Shown piece after piece: positions 17,050-25,245 of a DNA stretch of 64,000 nucleotides. Made by a program: the position numbers and the translations under genes. Numbering within the stretch: the first letter of the stretch is position 1; every line of letters starts with the position of its first letter. The notes below the pieces were generated by a model. That model saw only the letters and a list, made by a program, of their open reading frames with translations, was not told where the DNA came from and did not search any database. Source of the stretch: Clostridium sardiniense (lineage in GTDB: Bacteria; Bacillota; Clostridia; Clostridiales; Clostridiaceae). Location: contig NZ_JAFBDA010000002.1 in the NCBI RefSeq assembly GCF_016907995.1, positions 124,001 to 188,000 on the forward strand, written 5' to 3'.

Positions 17050-17661
17050 ATGAATGATAATAATAATGCAATAAAGGGGAATATATCTTTAAAGAAAAAG
17101 AAAAAGGAATTAAATTTGTATAATTCTGCATATGAACTTTTTAAGGAAAAAGGAATAAATAGTACTTCTATCGATGAGATAGTAAAGAGCGCAGGAGTTG
17201 CAAAAGGAACATTTTATTTATATTTTAAAGATAAATATGATGTAGTTAATAAGCTTATATTATTAAAGGGGTCTACACTTATAGAAGAGGCATTTGAGGC
17301 TACTAAGGATAGACAATTTGTAGAATTTGAAGATATGGTATTGTATTTTACAGAATACATAATAGATTATTTTAAAGAAAATAAACTACTATTAAAAGTT
17401 ATAAATAAGAATTTTTCTCATGTTATACATAGGAATGCTAAGATAATGGATGAGGATAAGAAGGTTATTGAGATTATAGATATATTCTTAAAAGAATTAA
17501 TTAAAAGGGGACTATCAGAGGATGAGGGTAAGATAACTCTTTTTATGATAATAGAGTTAGTTGGTAGTGTATGTTATAGTTCTATAATTTTAAATGAACC
17601 TGATGACATTGAAGTTATAAAGCCAATATTATTTAAAAAAATAAAGATGATGCTTAAATAG
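17050..17661 (+). CDS. TetR/AcrR-family transcriptional regulator
   Basis: A 203-residue regulator with an N-terminal TetR helix-turn-helix: LYNSAYELFKEKGINSTSIDEIVKSAGVAKGTFYLYFKDKYDVVNKL (about residues 22-68). The C-terminal domain is the variable ligand and dimer part. The ATG at 17050 was chosen because GGAGGG lies 5-10 bases upstream; the in-frame ATG at 16999 has none. It is divergent from the ABC-F gene, which is its most likely target by position. The ligand is unknown. Confidence 0.88.
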   Translation: MNDNNNAIKGNISLKKKKKELNLYNSAYELFKEKGINSTSIDEIVKSAGVAKGTFYLYFKDKYDVVNKLILLKGSTLIEEAFEATKDRQFVEFEDMVLYFTEYIIDYFKENKLLLKVINKNFSHVIHRNAKIMDEDKKVIEIIDIFLKELIKRGLSEDEGKITLFMIIELVGSVCYSSIILNEPDDIEVIKPILFKKIKMMLK

Positions 17662-17664
17662 TTA

Positions 17665-17697
17665 AAAGCCAAGTAAATTTTAATTACTTGGCTTTAT
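17665..17697 (+). terminator. Terminator of the TetR gene, can also serve the minus strand
   Basis: AAAGCCAAGTAA (17665-17676) pairs exactly with TTACTTGGCTTT (17684-17695). Confidence 0.8.
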
Positions 17698-17706
17698 TAG
17701 TCTATA

Positions 17707-18330
17707 CTAATCTTGTCTACCATCTCTTGCTAATATAAATCCAAGCTGTGGTTCACCATTTAATAGTCCTATTACATAAATAGTTTGAAATTCCCCAGGG
17801 GTCAACGAAATGCCAGAAAGAGTTTTGCTTATTGCACTTGCACCTGAAAATGAAAGTTTAAAATCATATATTCCAGGAGAAAGCGGATAGTAGCCTGTTG
17901 TTTCTAAATATTCTACATCATTAAAAAGATTCTCTCCATTTTTAAGACCAAGTGTAATTAATGGTGCATTTGGAGAAAGATTAATAAATCTTAAAAAGCA
18001 AATATCTTTACCAGCTTTTGAACCAGCATCTTTTAAGGCGAATAATGTTAATACATTATTATTTGTTACTATACATATAGTATTTGAGATTCCAGGAATA
18101 ACATCAGTTGATTGAGTAAGTAATGGAGTATCATATGTTCCTGATTTATAAACTTCTATACTATAACCACTTGGAGAAAGTTCTACATAATCACTTAAAT
18201 CCCCAAATTTCACATTAGAAGCAAGTAGAGTCCCATCTGCATATATATCTATTGAAGGAATGCCAGGAGATGAATGTATAAATCTTACTTTTCCTTTTAA
18301 ATCAGGAAGGGTCTCTCTTAACATAAACAT
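17707..18330 (-). CDS. DUF4397 protein with two tandem repeats
   Basis: The 207-residue protein has two similar beta-rich units. The first is VRFIHSSPGIPSIDIYADG ... LSPSGYSIEVYKSG (about 16-105), the second LRFINLSPNAPLITLGLKNG ... LSPGIYDFKLSFSG (about 110-200). Both start with [VL]RFI[HN]xSP, the DUF4397 hallmark. There is no signal peptide or anchor, so secretion is not predicted by the usual route. Its start is 11 bases after the stop of the 175-residue gene, with the ribosome-binding site GTAGGTG in between, so they form an operon. In Bacillales and Clostridia such proteins can be surface or spore-associated; here that is only a guess. Confidence 0.8.
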   Translation of the reverse strand: MFMLRETLPDLKGKVRFIHSSPGIPSIDIYADGTLLASNVKFGDLSDYVELSPSGYSIEVYKSGTYDTPLLTQSTDVIPGISNTICIVTNNNVLTLFALKDAGSKAGKDICFLRFINLSPNAPLITLGLKNGENLFNDVEYLETTGYYPLSPGIYDFKLSFSGASAISKTLSGISLTPGEFQTIYVIGLLNGEPQLGFILARDGRQD

Positions 18331-18340
18331 TAAAATTCAC

Positions 18341-18868
18341 CTACTCTCTATTACAATAAATATTACTTAAAGCTATAATACGTTTAATTAATGTTTTAGC
18401 AATTGGGAAAGGAATTCTATAAGATTCCATAGTTTTTAAAATTAAAGGATTATTTGCTCTTATTCTCTGGAAAATTTGCTCAGGATTACATTTTTTACCG
18501 TATCTTGTATATGATCCTAAAAGTTCATTTTCATCTAAATCCATATCAAATTCTCTTAAAATATCAGTCGGTGTTGGAACACCAGTAGTGGTATCTATTG
18601 GTGTACTAGAAGTATTATTGTATGAGTAAAGCTCGGATGGAACTCCTAATGCAGTGTTAATAGCTTGGTCTCTTAAGTCTATTTGGCTTCCTAATGAATA
18701 TGGAATTTTATTAGATCTATAACCGTGAGAATTTTCTATATCTAAGCTATCCACATTAATTATAGGTGCCCATCCAGAATTAAGGTTATTATATGGTGCA
18801 GATGACTCAAAAGCTTCAAATTCATTTTCTTCATCAGTTATAGACATATATTTTTTATCTGGTTTCAT
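18341..18868 (-). CDS. Hypothetical protein, partner of the DUF4397 gene
   Basis: The 175-residue protein has an acidic start (MKPDKKYMSITDEENEFEAF), a low-complexity middle rich in Ser/Thr/Asn/Pro (SYNNTSSTPIDTTTGVPTPT), and a more conserved-looking C-terminal 60 residues containing CNPEQIFQRIRANNP and ETYRIPFP-like sequence, ending near a lone Cys. No membrane segment or signal peptide is seen. The start has a GGAGGTAT site. It is the first gene of the two-gene operon. I do not recognise the family. Confidence 0.65.
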   Translation of the reverse strand: MKPDKKYMSITDEENEFEAFESSAPYNNLNSGWAPIINVDSLDIENSHGYRSNKIPYSLGSQIDLRDQAINTALGVPSELYSYNNTSSTPIDTTTGVPTPTDILREFDMDLDENELLGSYTRYGKKCNPEQIFQRIRANNPLILKTMESYRIPFPIAKTLIKRIIALSNIYCNRE

Positions 18869-19034
18869 TTTATACCTCCAAAGAATACTATATATTAAAT
18901 ATATGAAATCTAAACAGTCTTGTTACTTTAATAAATATTCATAATAGACGATGTATAGAACCATAATATGTATAGAGTAATAAATAGAACAATAGTAAAT
19001 GATAGGAATATATTATATAGTGGAGGGATAACAA

Positions 19035-20339
19035 ATGGATATAAGAAAAAATATACTAAGAGAGGAACTTCTCGGGATAGAAAGCAAAATTAAGTTAGGT
19101 AATGGTAGAGAAGTTTGCCAAATTAATTTTGATAATGCTGCAACAACACCTCCATTAAAAAGTGTAATAGAGTACATCGAGCTATTGAGTAAGTATTATG
19201 CATCAATTGGAAGAGGAACAGGGCAAAAAGCTACCTTTACAACTGATTTATACAATAGTGCTAGAGAGTATTTATTAGACTTTTTTAATGTTAAAAATAA
19301 AGAGGAATATACAACTATATTTGTTAATAATGCAACGGATGGAATAAATAAAATAGCAGAAACATTGCTTTGTAAAAATGACATAGTATTAACAACAAGA
19401 ATGGAGCATCATTCAAATGATTTACCTTGGAGAGTCAATGGAAGAGTTGATTATGTTGAGGTTGATGATAAAGGTAGATTGGATTATGATTCTCTTAATA
19501 GGAAATTAAATGAATACAGTGGTAGAGTGAAATTTTTAAGTGTAACTGGTGCATCTAATGTTACAGGATATATTAATGATATTCATAGAATAAGCAAGTT
19601 AGTTCATAAACATGGAGGAAAAATAATTGTAGATGGAGCTCAATTAGTTCCTCATATTAAAGTTGATATGAGCGGAAAGGATAGTAGTGAAAGCATAGAT
19701 TTTCTTGTTTTTTCAGCTCATAAGTTATATGCTCCATTTGGTAGTGGAGCAATAATTGGAAGGAAGGATGATTTTAATTCAAAATCCCCTGATAAACAAG
19801 GTGGGGGAACAGTAGAACTAGTTAAAGACTGGGACGTTAAATTTTTAGATACTCCAGAAAGAAATGAAGCAGGAACTCCAAACTTTTTTGGCGTATTGTC
19901 TATGATAAAATCATTAAAAAAGCTTGAAGATATAGGATTTGACTATTTAATAGCTAGAGAAAGATGTCTTTTTAATATTTTAAATAATGAAATAAAAAAT
20001 ATACCTCATGTAATAACTTACGGAGATACGGAAAATATTGATGATAGACTAGGTATTAGTGTTTTTAATATTGAAGGAATGTATCACAAAGATGTTGCAA
20101 GTATTTTGGCAATGGAGAAAGGAATAGCCGTAAGACACGGATGGTTCTGTGCACATCCTTATTGTAGAAGACTTATGGGAATAGATGAGATAGAGGCAGA
20201 AAAATATTTAAAAGATTCAAGTAAAAAGATGTATGGTATGATAAGAGTAAGTTTATCACCTTACAATACTATAGAAGAGATTAATGAATTATTAAATGAG
20301 ATTGAGTATATATCAAAGAAGTATAGAAAAGCTAAGTAA
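19035..20339 (+). CDS. Class-V aminotransferase, cysteine-desulfurase/selenocysteine-lyase-like
   Basis: PLP enzyme of the NifS/SufS fold, 434 residues. INFDNAATTPPL is near 33, the substrate-site RMEHHSNDLPWR near 122, the PLP aspartate region VDGAQLVPH near 200, the Schiff-base lysine Lys230 in FSAHKLYAPFGSG, and the active-site cysteine Cys372 in VRHGWFCAHPYCRR. That last motif (RxGxxCA) fits SufS-like group II enzymes. No suf or isc genes are adjacent, so it may be a stand-alone desulfurase or lyase. Start follows GTGGAGGGAT. The CxxC zinc-ribbon gene is 22 bases downstream. Confidence 0.85.
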   Translation: MDIRKNILREELLGIESKIKLGNGREVCQINFDNAATTPPLKSVIEYIELLSKYYASIGRGTGQKATFTTDLYNSAREYLLDFFNVKNKEEYTTIFVNNATDGINKIAETLLCKNDIVLTTRMEHHSNDLPWRVNGRVDYVEVDDKGRLDYDSLNRKLNEYSGRVKFLSVTGASNVTGYINDIHRISKLVHKHGGKIIVDGAQLVPHIKVDMSGKDSSESIDFLVFSAHKLYAPFGSGAIIGRKDDFNSKSPDKQGGGTVELVKDWDVKFLDTPERNEAGTPNFFGVLSMIKSLKKLEDIGFDYLIARERCLFNILNNEIKNIPHVITYGDTENIDDRLGISVFNIEGMYHKDVASILAMEKGIAVRHGWFCAHPYCRRLMGIDEIEAEKYLKDSSKKMYGMIRVSLSPYNTIEEINELLNEIEYISKKYRKAK

Positions 20340-20361
20340 TTATTAGGGTGATGGAGCAAAT

Positions 20362-20628
20362 ATGAAGAGGTGTGTTTATTGTAATAGAGAGATATCACTT
20401 AATTATTTGTTAAAGCAAAGGGGAGAAGATACTATAAAATGTCCATATTGTACAAAGGAATTAAAGGTAAATAAAATATCAAAATTACTAGGAACATCAT
20501 TATTAATTTTAGTAATTGCTATCATAATAATATTGCCATGTAGATATAACATTAAAATAATATCTGTAGTAGGTTGGACATTTATATGTAATTATTTATT
20601 GAGGCCACTTATTTATGTATATGAATAA
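20362..20628 (+). CDS. Membrane protein with a CxxC...CxxC zinc ribbon
   Basis: The 88-residue protein starts with CVYCNREISLNYLLKQRGED followed by TIKCPYC, i.e. two CxxC pairs about 21 residues apart, which should bind Zn2+. This matches the cxxc_20_cxxc type small protein. Two hydrophobic segments follow (about 44-62 and 66-84). It is 22 bases downstream of the class-V aminotransferase and probably co-transcribed. Role unknown. Confidence 0.75.
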   Translation: MKRCVYCNREISLNYLLKQRGEDTIKCPYCTKELKVNKISKLLGTSLLILVIAIIIILPCRYNIKIISVVGWTFICNYLLRPLIYVYE

Positions 20629-20660
20629 AAGCACAGCTATAAAGTCTGTGCTTTTATTTT
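20625..20660 (+). terminator. Terminator between convergent zinc-ribbon and PFK genes
   Basis: ATAAAAGCACAG (20625-20636) pairs with CTGTGCTTTTAT (20646-20657), followed by TTTGG; overlaps the zinc-ribbon stop. Confidence 0.82.
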
Positions 20661-20667
20661 GGTCATA

Positions 20668-21885
20668 TTATTTATTGAAAACTTTATACTTTGGAAGATT
20701 ATCTTCAAAGCATAAAGAAGGAGTTCCTTCAAAAAGAGGTGAGAAGTATTCATAAGCTTCTTCAGTTAAATTATTTCCTTCTTCATTAATCCATTCTGTA
20801 GGGAAATATTTAACATTATTTGCAACCTTTGAAGCATCAACTTCAAAGAATGATGTTTTATAAGGTGAATTTTGATCTCTTTTTATAGCCACCATAGATC
20901 CATTCTTATTTTCTTTAGCATATTTTAAGGCTTCATAACCTGCAAGGTAAGCTTCTTCTATATCTAATTTTGATGAACAGTGCATAGCACATCTTTGAAG
21001 CACACCAAGCTCTAGTGCCTTAACTCTAGTTGTTATACCAGCTGTTAGTATAAGCTTTCTTAAACATTCACTTACACCACCTAATTGGGCATGTCCAAAT
21101 GTATCCTGTGAGACACAATCAAATTCAGTTAAGAACTTACCATCTTCAGTTCTTAAACCCTCAGAAGCTACTATGTAAACTTGATTTTGTTCTTTAAATT
21201 TTTTTCTAACATCCATTAGGAACTTTTCTTTATCAAAAGCTCTTTCAGGTAAATATATAAAATCTGCTACTTGTGTACCATTTATTTTAGCACAGCATGC
21301 AGAAGCTGCAAGCCATCCTGTATCTCTACCCATTGTTTCAATTATAAATATTCCATTGTTACTGTAAACTGATGAGTCTAGATAAGTTTCAAGTACAGCT
21401 GTTGAAATAAACTTAGCAGCACTTCCAAAGCCAGGGGTATGATCAGTATACATTAAATCATTATCTATAGTTTTTGGAATACCTATAAATTTTATGTTTA
21501 ATCCGTTATCTTTTGCATATTTTGATAGTTTTGCTGTTGTATCCATTGAATCATTTCCACCTACATAGAAAAATGCTTCAATATTTAATTCTGATAAAAT
21601 ATTAAATAATTTATCATATTCATCAGTTGACTCATTAATTGATTTTAATTTATATCTACAAGAACCTAATCCTGATGAAGGAGTATATGTGAATGTATTT
21701 AATTCTTCCTCAGTTTTAGCGGATAACTCAATTATTTTTTTATTTAATATACCTTCTATTCCATTTAATCCACCATAGACCTTATCATATAACTTTAATT
21801 CCTCGTTTGCTTTGACTAAACCAACGACACTTGAATTAATTACTGAAGTTGGCCCTCCTGATTGTGCAATAATACAATTTGACAT
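20668..21885 (-). CDS. pfp: Phosphofructokinase of the PPi-dependent type
   Basis: Phosphofructokinase superfamily, 405 residues, longer than the 320-residue allosteric ATP enzyme. N-terminal AQSGGPTSVINSSVVG is the phosphate-donor loop. The ATP-enzyme motif GGDGS is replaced by GGNDS and PGTIDND by PKTIDND. The D at the second-glycine position and the K are the known determinants of pyrophosphate use, so it likely phosphorylates fructose-6-phosphate reversibly with PPi. The Asn where Asp usually sits is discussed among the findings. ETMGRDTGWLAA is the sugar-phosphate site. Start follows AAAGGAGAG. Monocistronic. Confidence 0.82.
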   Translation of the reverse strand: MSNCIIAQSGGPTSVINSSVVGLVKANEELKLYDKVYGGLNGIEGILNKKIIELSAKTEEELNTFTYTPSSGLGSCRYKLKSINESTDEYDKLFNILSELNIEAFFYVGGNDSMDTTAKLSKYAKDNGLNIKFIGIPKTIDNDLMYTDHTPGFGSAAKFISTAVLETYLDSSVYSNNGIFIIETMGRDTGWLAASACCAKINGTQVADFIYLPERAFDKEKFLMDVRKKFKEQNQVYIVASEGLRTEDGKFLTEFDCVSQDTFGHAQLGGVSECLRKLILTAGITTRVKALELGVLQRCAMHCSSKLDIEEAYLAGYEALKYAKENKNGSMVAIKRDQNSPYKTSFFEVDASKVANNVKYFPTEWINEEGNNLTEEAYEYFSPLFEGTPSLCFEDNLPKYKVFNK

Positions 21886-22090
21886 AAATACTCTCCTTTA
21901 GAACAACATATATTTAGCATATGTGATATACTATTTAAAAATTAATCTACTCTGTTTAATACTATACATTAAAAAAGTGATAAAATAAAGACTTTTTATG
22001 AAAAAAATTTGAATAAATAAAAAAAGAATAATTTATAAGAGTTACTACTAATAATAATAGTAAAGTAATTTTAAGTGAAAGGTTAAATTT

Positions 22091-22636
22091 ATGAGCATAA
22101 TAACAGTAGTATTAATAGGTATAGCATTAGCTATGGATGCTTTGGGAGTTACACTTAGTATAGGCGTTTTACCTAATATAAAGAGAAAAATCAAATATAC
22201 CTATATATTCTCATTTGGTTTTTTTCAGTTTCTTTTTATTTTTTTAGGAGGATTTATAGGCAAGGTGTTTAATAGATTTATTACAATACCTAATGCAATT
22301 GGTGGTATAATAGTCGGTGTTATTGGATTTATAATGATATTAGATGCATTAAAACAAAAGGAAGAATCTATATTACTCAAAAAAGGAATGAGTATATTTC
22401 TTGGAATATCCGTGAGTATTGATGCATTAGTTATAGGATTTACTATGATGAATGATATATCAATACTTGTATTGCTTTTATACTCAATAATGGTTGGCCT
22501 TATAACTATTGTGATATGCTATATAGGCTTTGGGGTATGCGATTACATTAAAAGAATAGATTTTGTAGAAAAGTATGCTAATTTCTTTGGTGGAATCATA
22601 TTAATTATTATGGCGTTAAAGATGATTTTCTTTTAA
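22091..22636 (+). CDS. MntP/YtaF-like metal efflux membrane protein
   Basis: A 181-residue membrane protein with six predicted helices. The two-fold repeat typical of MntP is visible: an N-terminal ALAMDALGVTLSIG and a second half SVSIDALVIGFTM, each with the intramembrane Asp. MntP exports Mn2+; YtaF relatives are linked to sporulation. No yybP-ykoY riboswitch is visible upstream. The neighbouring Fur-family gene and znuCB suggest a metal-homeostasis locus, but the metal is unproven. Confidence 0.75.
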   Translation: MSIITVVLIGIALAMDALGVTLSIGVLPNIKRKIKYTYIFSFGFFQFLFIFLGGFIGKVFNRFITIPNAIGGIIVGVIGFIMILDALKQKEESILLKKGMSIFLGISVSIDALVIGFTMMNDISILVLLLYSIMVGLITIVICYIGFGVCDYIKRIDFVEKYANFFGGIILIIMALKMIFF

Positions 22637-22715
22637 AAGGATTTAAAATTATAATAATAAGTGTTAGAATTATTTATATAAAGAGTCTTTTAGCGTATAG
22701 AAGAGGGAGTATGTA

Positions 22716-23135
22716 ATGGATATTGAAAAGATATTAAAAGATAAAAATATGAAAATAACAAAAGCTAGAATGAAAATTCTAATGATATTGATAAATGAAA
22801 AAGAAGGTATGACAGCAGAAGAACTATTTGATATTTGTAGAGATGAAAATATAAATATAAATTTAAGCACTGTATATAGAACATTAGATTCTTTCTGCGA
22901 TAATAATATAATAGATAAATATTTGCTTGAAGATGGTGTATCATCATATAAGCTTCATAGTGAGAGTCATAAGCATTTATTAGAATGTGATATATGTCAT
23001 AAAGAAGTGGAAATGCCATGTCCTATAGGACAAATAGAGGAATTAATTAAAAGGCAAACAGGATTCACCCTAACTGAGCATAATATAGAAATAAAGGGTA
23101 TATGCGAAACATGTAAAAAAACATCTCAAAAATAA
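22716..23135 (+). CDS. Fur-family metalloregulator, probably Zur
   Basis: The 139-residue repressor has a winged helix (KITKARMKILMILINEKEGMTAEEL ... NLSTVYRTLDSF) and a C-terminal dimer/metal domain with HKHLLECDICHKEVEMPC and a terminal CETCKK; the two CxxC pairs form the structural zinc site. The adjacent convergent znuCB operon and the 7-1-7 palindrome at its promoter point to Zur rather than Fur or PerR. The start follows AGAGGGAG. Iron or peroxide sensing is not excluded by sequence. Confidence 0.85.
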   Translation: MDIEKILKDKNMKITKARMKILMILINEKEGMTAEELFDICRDENININLSTVYRTLDSFCDNNIIDKYLLEDGVSSYKLHSESHKHLLECDICHKEVEMPCPIGQIEELIKRQTGFTLTEHNIEIKGICETCKKTSQK

Positions 23136-23150
23136 ATTTGAGATGTTTTT
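23117..23150. terminator. Bidirectional terminator between fur-family gene and znuB
   Basis: AAAAACATCTCAAA (23117-23130) pairs exactly with TTTGAGATGTTTTT (23137-23150). The left arm lies inside the end of the regulator gene, whose stop is in the loop. Confidence 0.82.
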
Positions 23151-23944
23151 TATTTAGAAAAGAAATTTTTTAAAATTATAGTAAGTATTAATGAGAATAC
23201 TGAAACAATTGCGATTGTTCCACCTGGAGCACTGTTAACATAATAAGATAGTGCTAGACCAAACATTATATCTACAAAACCAAAAATTATTGAAAAAATA
23301 AGAGTTTTATTAAAATTTTTATTTAGCTGAATAGCAGTTGCAACAGGAACTACTATTATTGATGATATAACAAGTATACCCATTATACGGATAGACATTG
23401 AAATAGTTGCACCAATTAAAATTGTAAAAATATAATTTATTAATTTAACTCGTATTCCAGTCGTTTTAGCTCCTTCTTCATCGAAGGTAACATAAACAAG
23501 TTTGTTGTAAATAAATAATAATGTTATTAAACAAATAACTCCAGTTATAAAGATTAAAGCTATATCCTGTTTTGTTACTGTAAGGATGCTTCCAAATAAA
23601 AATGAGTTAACATTTGCAGAAGCTTTTCCACTACTTATTAGTATTATAGCAATACCTAAACTTAAAGTAAGTACAATTGACATTACAAGTTCTGCGTAAC
23701 GTTTATAGTAATCTCTTAAAAATTCGATTATAAGAGCACAAAGTGTAGTAAATAAAAAAGCAGTTATCATAGGATTAACTCCCACAACAAGTCCTATTGC
23801 AACTCCAGCAAAGGAAGAGTGAGATAGAGTATCGCCAATCATTGAGTATCTTCTAAGTACTAAGAAAAGTCCGATGAAAGGGCATAGAATTGATATAATA
23901 CCTCCTGCAATAAAAGCATTACGCATAAAGTCTAATTCGAACAT
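23150..23944 (-). CDS. znuB: Zinc/manganese ABC transporter permease
   Basis: ABC-3 family membrane subunit of a Zn2+/Mn2+ importer, 264 residues with about eight to nine helices. MFELDFMRNAFIAGGIISILCPFIGLFLVLRRYSMIGDTLSHSSFAGVAIG is the characteristic N-terminal region; LSHSSFAG recurs across the family. It is 22 bases downstream of the ATPase gene in one operon. No substrate-binding znuA lies in the operon or elsewhere in the window. Confidence 0.92.
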   Translation of the reverse strand: MFELDFMRNAFIAGGIISILCPFIGLFLVLRRYSMIGDTLSHSSFAGVAIGLVVGVNPMITAFLFTTLCALIIEFLRDYYKRYAELVMSIVLTLSLGIAIILISSGKASANVNSFLFGSILTVTKQDIALIFITGVICLITLLFIYNKLVYVTFDEEGAKTTGIRVKLINYIFTILIGATISMSIRIMGILVISSIIVVPVATAIQLNKNFNKTLIFSIIFGFVDIMFGLALSYYVNSAPGGTIAIVSVFSLILTIILKNFFSK

Positions 23945-23966
23945 AAAGTTTTACACCTTTCTATAT

Positions 23967-24641
23967 CTATAAATTCAATATTTTTTTATCAAGAGAAGCT
24001 CTATAATTTATATACTGAGCTTTAGTATATAACGTAGGAACACCGGCTACAACGTGTAGTATATGGGTTGAATATTTTAAAGCAAGTTCAATATTATGCT
24101 CTACAGAAATTATAGTTTTACCATTTTCTTTATTTAATTTATTAAGTAATGCATAAATTGACAACTGATTTTTAAAGTCAACACCAGTTGAAGGCTCATC
24201 TAATATTATAAGCTCTGGGTTACCCATAAGAGCTCTCGCAATAAATACTCTTTGTTGTTGTCCTCCTGAGAGACTTCCAATTAACTTGTTAGTAAAGTCT
24301 AACATATTTACTCTCTCTAAAGCTTCTTTAATTTCATTTTTGTTTTTAACTCCTATTGAGTTACCATGTGTTTTAAGAACTTCATAGACAGAAATGGGAA
24401 ATTGAGAGTTAAAACTTTCAATTTTTTGTGGAACATAAGCAATTCCCTTCGCATCTATATTTATACTACCTGATGTAGGTTTTAGTAGACCAAGTATTAA
24501 TTTTAATAGAGTAGTCTTTGCACACCCATTTTCTCCTATTATAGAAAGGTAAACACCTTTTGGTATGTTTAAATTAACATTTTCTATAAGATAAGGAGGT
24601 TTGTTTGTATATGAAAATGTAAGATTATTTATATTAATCAA
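23967..24641 (-). CDS. znuC: Zinc/manganese ABC transporter ATPase, TTG start
   Basis: ATP-binding subunit of the metal importer, 224 residues. Walker A is IGENGCAKTT (one residue off the usual GxxGxGKST, with Ala before Lys), the signature is GSLSGGQQQR, Walker B is LIILDEPSTGVD and the switch His is in SVEHN. The TTG at 24641 was chosen because TAGGAGATGA lies upstream at the correct distance. The promoter (-35 TTGCAA, -10 TATAAT) carries the Zur-like palindrome. First gene of the znuC-znuB operon. Confidence 0.92.
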   Translation of the reverse strand: MININNLTFSYTNKPPYLIENVNLNIPKGVYLSIIGENGCAKTTLLKLILGLLKPTSGSINIDAKGIAYVPQKIESFNSQFPISVYEVLKTHGNSIGVKNKNEIKEALERVNMLDFTNKLIGSLSGGQQQRVFIARALMGNPELIILDEPSTGVDFKNQLSIYALLNKLNKENGKTIISVEHNIELALKYSTHILHVVAGVPTLYTKAQYINYRASLDKKILNL

Positions 24642-24671
24642 ATTATCATCTCCTAAAAATAATTACCCCTT

Positions 24672-24701
24672 ATTATACACTTTTATGCAAATGATTTGCA
24701 A
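24672..24701 (-). promoter_or_regulatory. Predicted znuCB promoter
   Basis: On the minus strand: TTGCAA (24696-24701), an 18-base spacer, TATAAT (24672-24677). The -35 lies in the palindrome, so bound repressor would block RNA polymerase. Confidence 0.7.
24686..24700. promoter_or_regulatory. 7-1-7 palindromic Fur-family (Zur) operator
   Basis: TGCAAAT-G-ATTTGCA is a perfect 7-1-7 palindrome of the form used by Fur, Zur and PerR. It overlaps the znuCB -35 region and faces the Fur-family gene at the other end of the operon. Confidence 0.8.
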
Positions 24702-24712
24702 GATTAATTGTT

Positions 24713-25096
24713 TTATTTTAATATATAAGAATTTTCTAGCTTCCAAGAATTATTTTTTTTCCTTAAATGGCACTCAACCTTTCTAGATTGATGAGGTTTT
24801 TCTTTAGATAATCCTGATGCATCAACAACTGCTGTATCTCCATCTGAAAATTTAAGTTCCATAGTCTGAACTCTAAGAAGGGCATTATCTACATTAGTAG
24901 TCATAAGATATTCAACAGCAGTAGATATATCTTGACATTTAACATAAGCAAATACTTTCTTTGCTGTAAATGCAGTTAATGCTATTATGAGTACGATGAT
25001 TAAGGTAACTAATCTTCTTCTCTTTTTTTGGTTTATTAAAAAACGTTCTCTTCGGCTAAGTCTTTTATTTCGAGGTCTTCTTCTATTATTGCCCAT
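24713..25096 (-). CDS. Membrane-anchored protein of unknown function
   Basis: The 127-residue protein begins with a strongly basic cytoplasmic tail (NNRRRPRNKRLSRRERFLINQKKRRR), then one membrane helix (about 29-48), then about 78 extracellular residues with mixed beta features (NALLRVQTMELKFSDGDTAVVDASG ... RKVECHLRKKNNSWKLENSYIL). The outer part resembles an NTF2-like or lumazine-type domain only vaguely. Start follows AAGGAGTGA. It is monocistronic and upstream of znuCB on the same strand, ending 12 bases before the Zur-like site. Family not recognised. Confidence 0.7.
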   Translation of the reverse strand: MGNNRRRPRNKRLSRRERFLINQKKRRRLVTLIIVLIIALTAFTAKKVFAYVKCQDISTAVEYLMTTNVDNALLRVQTMELKFSDGDTAVVDASGLSKEKPHQSRKVECHLRKKNNSWKLENSYILK

Positions 25097-25245
25097 AATA
25101 TCACTCCTTAAAATACTTTATAATAAAATATTACCATATTTTTCCATAAAGTAAAGAATATTATATTTAATATTTCATAAAATAGTAGGTATGGTTTATA
25201 ATAAGAACAACTGAAGAATTTTAAGAGTTAGAAAGGAAGATTAAT

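Noticed and set aside
21886..22090. Possible yybP-ykoY manganese riboswitch before the MntP-like gene
   Set aside because: No recognisable conserved loops of that riboswitch class; the region is plain AT-rich sequence.
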